Below are positions 62,167 through 64,000 of a stretch of 64,000 nt of DNA, piece after piece; position 1 is the stretch's first letter; every line of letters begins with the position of its first letter. Location of the stretch: NCBI GenBank assembly GCA_008694505.1, contig VZDJ01000219.1, positions 7,295,089-7,359,088 on the forward strand. The letters run 5' to 3'. A model generated the notes under the pieces. It was given only the letters and a program-made list of their open reading frames with translations, was not told where the DNA came from and made no database searches. The position numbers were made by a program, and so were the translations under genes. Origin of the DNA: Cyanoderma ruficeps. Taxonomy: Eukaryota > Chordata > Aves > Passeriformes > Timaliidae.

Positions 62167-63949
62167 AGAATCAACAGCCCCAACTATGATGGACACTTTC
62201 ATCACGTGATAGCTTTTACAAACTGAGCAAGGTGTTTAAAATAACCTGCTGGGTGTTCAAATTGTTGGTGACAACCAGGATGAGCATTTCTGTTTGCAGC
62301 AACTGCTGCACGTTTTTCTCTGGTTTGCTCCCATTAACCCGCCCTCAGTTCTGCATAATGATTTTTGATGTACTGTTCTTTTTTTTTTCCCTTAGAATGG
62401 ATAAAATGTCAGAGACAATTAAGACAAATTAAATGATGTTAGAAACTGGAATGAAAACTGCGCATTGGTAATGGCTCACAGGGTTTCTGATCTAAAATGT
62501 GTACAACCCTCTCCCACACTCAGCAGCTGGTTATGTCATGGGCTGGTTGCCCACAACTGCTTCTTCCTCATGCAGTACTAAAAATTTTCAAATATTGGCT
62601 GAAACTGACTAAAGGGCTGCAAAGTTGTTCTTTTCAACAGCAGCACATTTGGTTTCACCTTTTTGCAAAGGTTTCTTCAACAGTACTTGGAACTAGATTT
62701 TCCTTGAAGCTACAAATGAAGTACAAAGAAATGCCTGTGTGCTCCCAGGGACAGTGCATTGCTCATAATCCAGTATAATTCATACAGTCTCTTTCCAGTC
62801 ATTAGTTATGCTTTTTAATAAGTATTTGAAAGACTTGAGACATTGTAACTAATTTAGTTGTCTCTACAGAAAATTGTGTCCCTAAATATCAAAGTTAGAT
62901 AAGTTGATTTTATTCAACTGCTCTTTGTCGCCCTATATGTTTTGACCATTGGGATTTGTATATCTAAGTGGAACATCAGTATTTTATGCATAACTTCTAT
63001 TTTATAACTTTGATATTAGGAGTATTATCCCTTTATTTCATAATGATGTTATTCCCATTATGGTAAATTAAAAAAAAATCACATGACTCAGAACAAATTT
63101 CTGAAAACTTGGAAAATAAACCAAGAACCAGCAATGTATTTAATCATTATGCAAATTGTTATTCGCTGTAAAGCAGTTCCCATGTGGGGAAGCAGTGGTA
63201 GCATTTGATTTTTTTTTATGTGGGTGTTGTTCCTCAGACACAACCCCCAAATGATCAGCTAAAAAGAACCAGTGATGGTGTCAAAAACAGCTACTGCAGA
63301 TGTACTGTCACAGCAACAAGGGTAATGAAAGTGAAGTCACATTGCCAATGGCTTTATAACCTTCAGGATAATGTGTTTGGCTTTCAAGCTGCCTAAAAAA
63401 AATTGCTTGCTAAGCACGTAATTTGAATTTTTGACTGAAAATTAAGATGTGGAAAGAGTTTAGCAGCTCTCCTTTCAAGTTTTTTTTTCAGTATTACACC
63501 TATTTAGAATGTGATTTATTAACAATTCTATTCTCAATACTATAGAGAACCTGCAGGGGCCATTCCCTGATAATATTTCTAATTATAAACTGAGATAAAG
63601 GCATGGTGGTTTTGGTAAGTGGAAAACAAGCAAATGCTCATCAGTGAGAAAGCATCATTAGGCCAGGTTGTGACCTGTGAATCTTCATTTCACACAGAGG
63701 GCACTTCTGTTATTTTTGTGCATCAATTGGGACCTTGTAAGGCTCACCAGAGGCAGTGAGTTAACCTGGCTGTCCAGCTGGGAATTCATGCCTAGTGTGA
63801 GTTCAGAGATCAGAGGTAATGCTGCTTTGAGGAATTGCACCTGGAAGGAGAGGAGATATGTTTTTGTTATCTCTGACTGGGCACTGGTGAGTTGGGCAAA
63901 GTGGGAGCTGATGGTTCCCACTGCAGTGTCCAGTCTGGACTTGGAGCTG
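62167..63949. other. Gene-free unique DNA
   Basis: Ordinary AT-rich sequence with short T runs (62382-62391, 63211-63218, 63480-63488). Open frames under about 105 codons have no recognisable family. The last part, from about 63670, is less AT-rich. Confidence 0.65.
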
Positions 63950-64000
63950 TGGCACATCCAGCACATCCACATCCAGCCCAGCAGGGATCACTGAGTCCAT
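63950..64000 (-). mobile_element. Possible CR1 fragment running off the window edge
   Basis: The final bases, cagcagggatcactgagtcc, resemble the antisense CR1 block usually written as 'gatcatcgagtccaac', which in songbird CR1 copies often reads 'gggatcactgagtccaac'. Just before it is a small imperfect CACATCCA repeat. Only the first few tens of bases would be inside the window, so the call is weak; the sequence to the right would settle it. Confidence 0.35.

Overview
The window is vertebrate nuclear DNA, most likely from a bird and probably a songbird. The evidence is a set of CR1 (Chicken Repeat 1) LINE fragments, in both orientations, that carry the typical avian CR1 3' end (ATTCTATGATTCT-like terminus, 'ggttggaactgga' and 'cccttccaacccaaa' blocks). 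There are no Alu, B1 or L1-type repeats. The sequence is AT-rich and CpG-poor, with no long open reading frame and no dense gene pattern of a prokaryote or virus. Two isolated ambiguous bases (39698 and 43819) both lie in simple repeats, as expected of an assembled eukaryotic genome.

No protein-coding gene, rRNA, tRNA, CRISPR array or complete mobile element could be supported. The longest open frames are about 120-140 codons, show no recognisable family, and are what chance gives in 64 kb. The window is therefore either part of a very large intron or an intergenic gene-poor region. The sequence alone does not decide between these.

Layout: 1-19800 is unique AT-rich DNA with short simple repeats and several homeodomain/POU-motif-rich blocks that look like candidate conserved noncoding elements. 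19800-32370 is similar, with a 20-base sequence present twice, a 44-bp tandem duplication and a 21-nt microexon-like segment. 32370-32600 holds an old antisense CR1. 38449-38508 matches the 3' half of the ancient SINE MIR. 39695-39756 is an unusually long poly(A). 43433-43538 is a short antisense CR1 tail, followed by a TTTATA/TATCTA microsatellite and a 10-bp perfect hairpin. 48849-49100 (sense), 59968-60142 (antisense) and 62036-62166 (sense) are further CR1 fragments, and the right edge may enter another.

The most interesting signals are splice-site constellations: short segments bounded by good acceptors and donors (27810-27830, 50345-50354, 53347-53439, 35967-36071, 14820-15025) and acceptor-donor junctions resembling recursive-splice sites (56638, 29519, 22222). 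These would fit a large intron but are unproven without transcripts or cross-species alignment. No new biological system was found.
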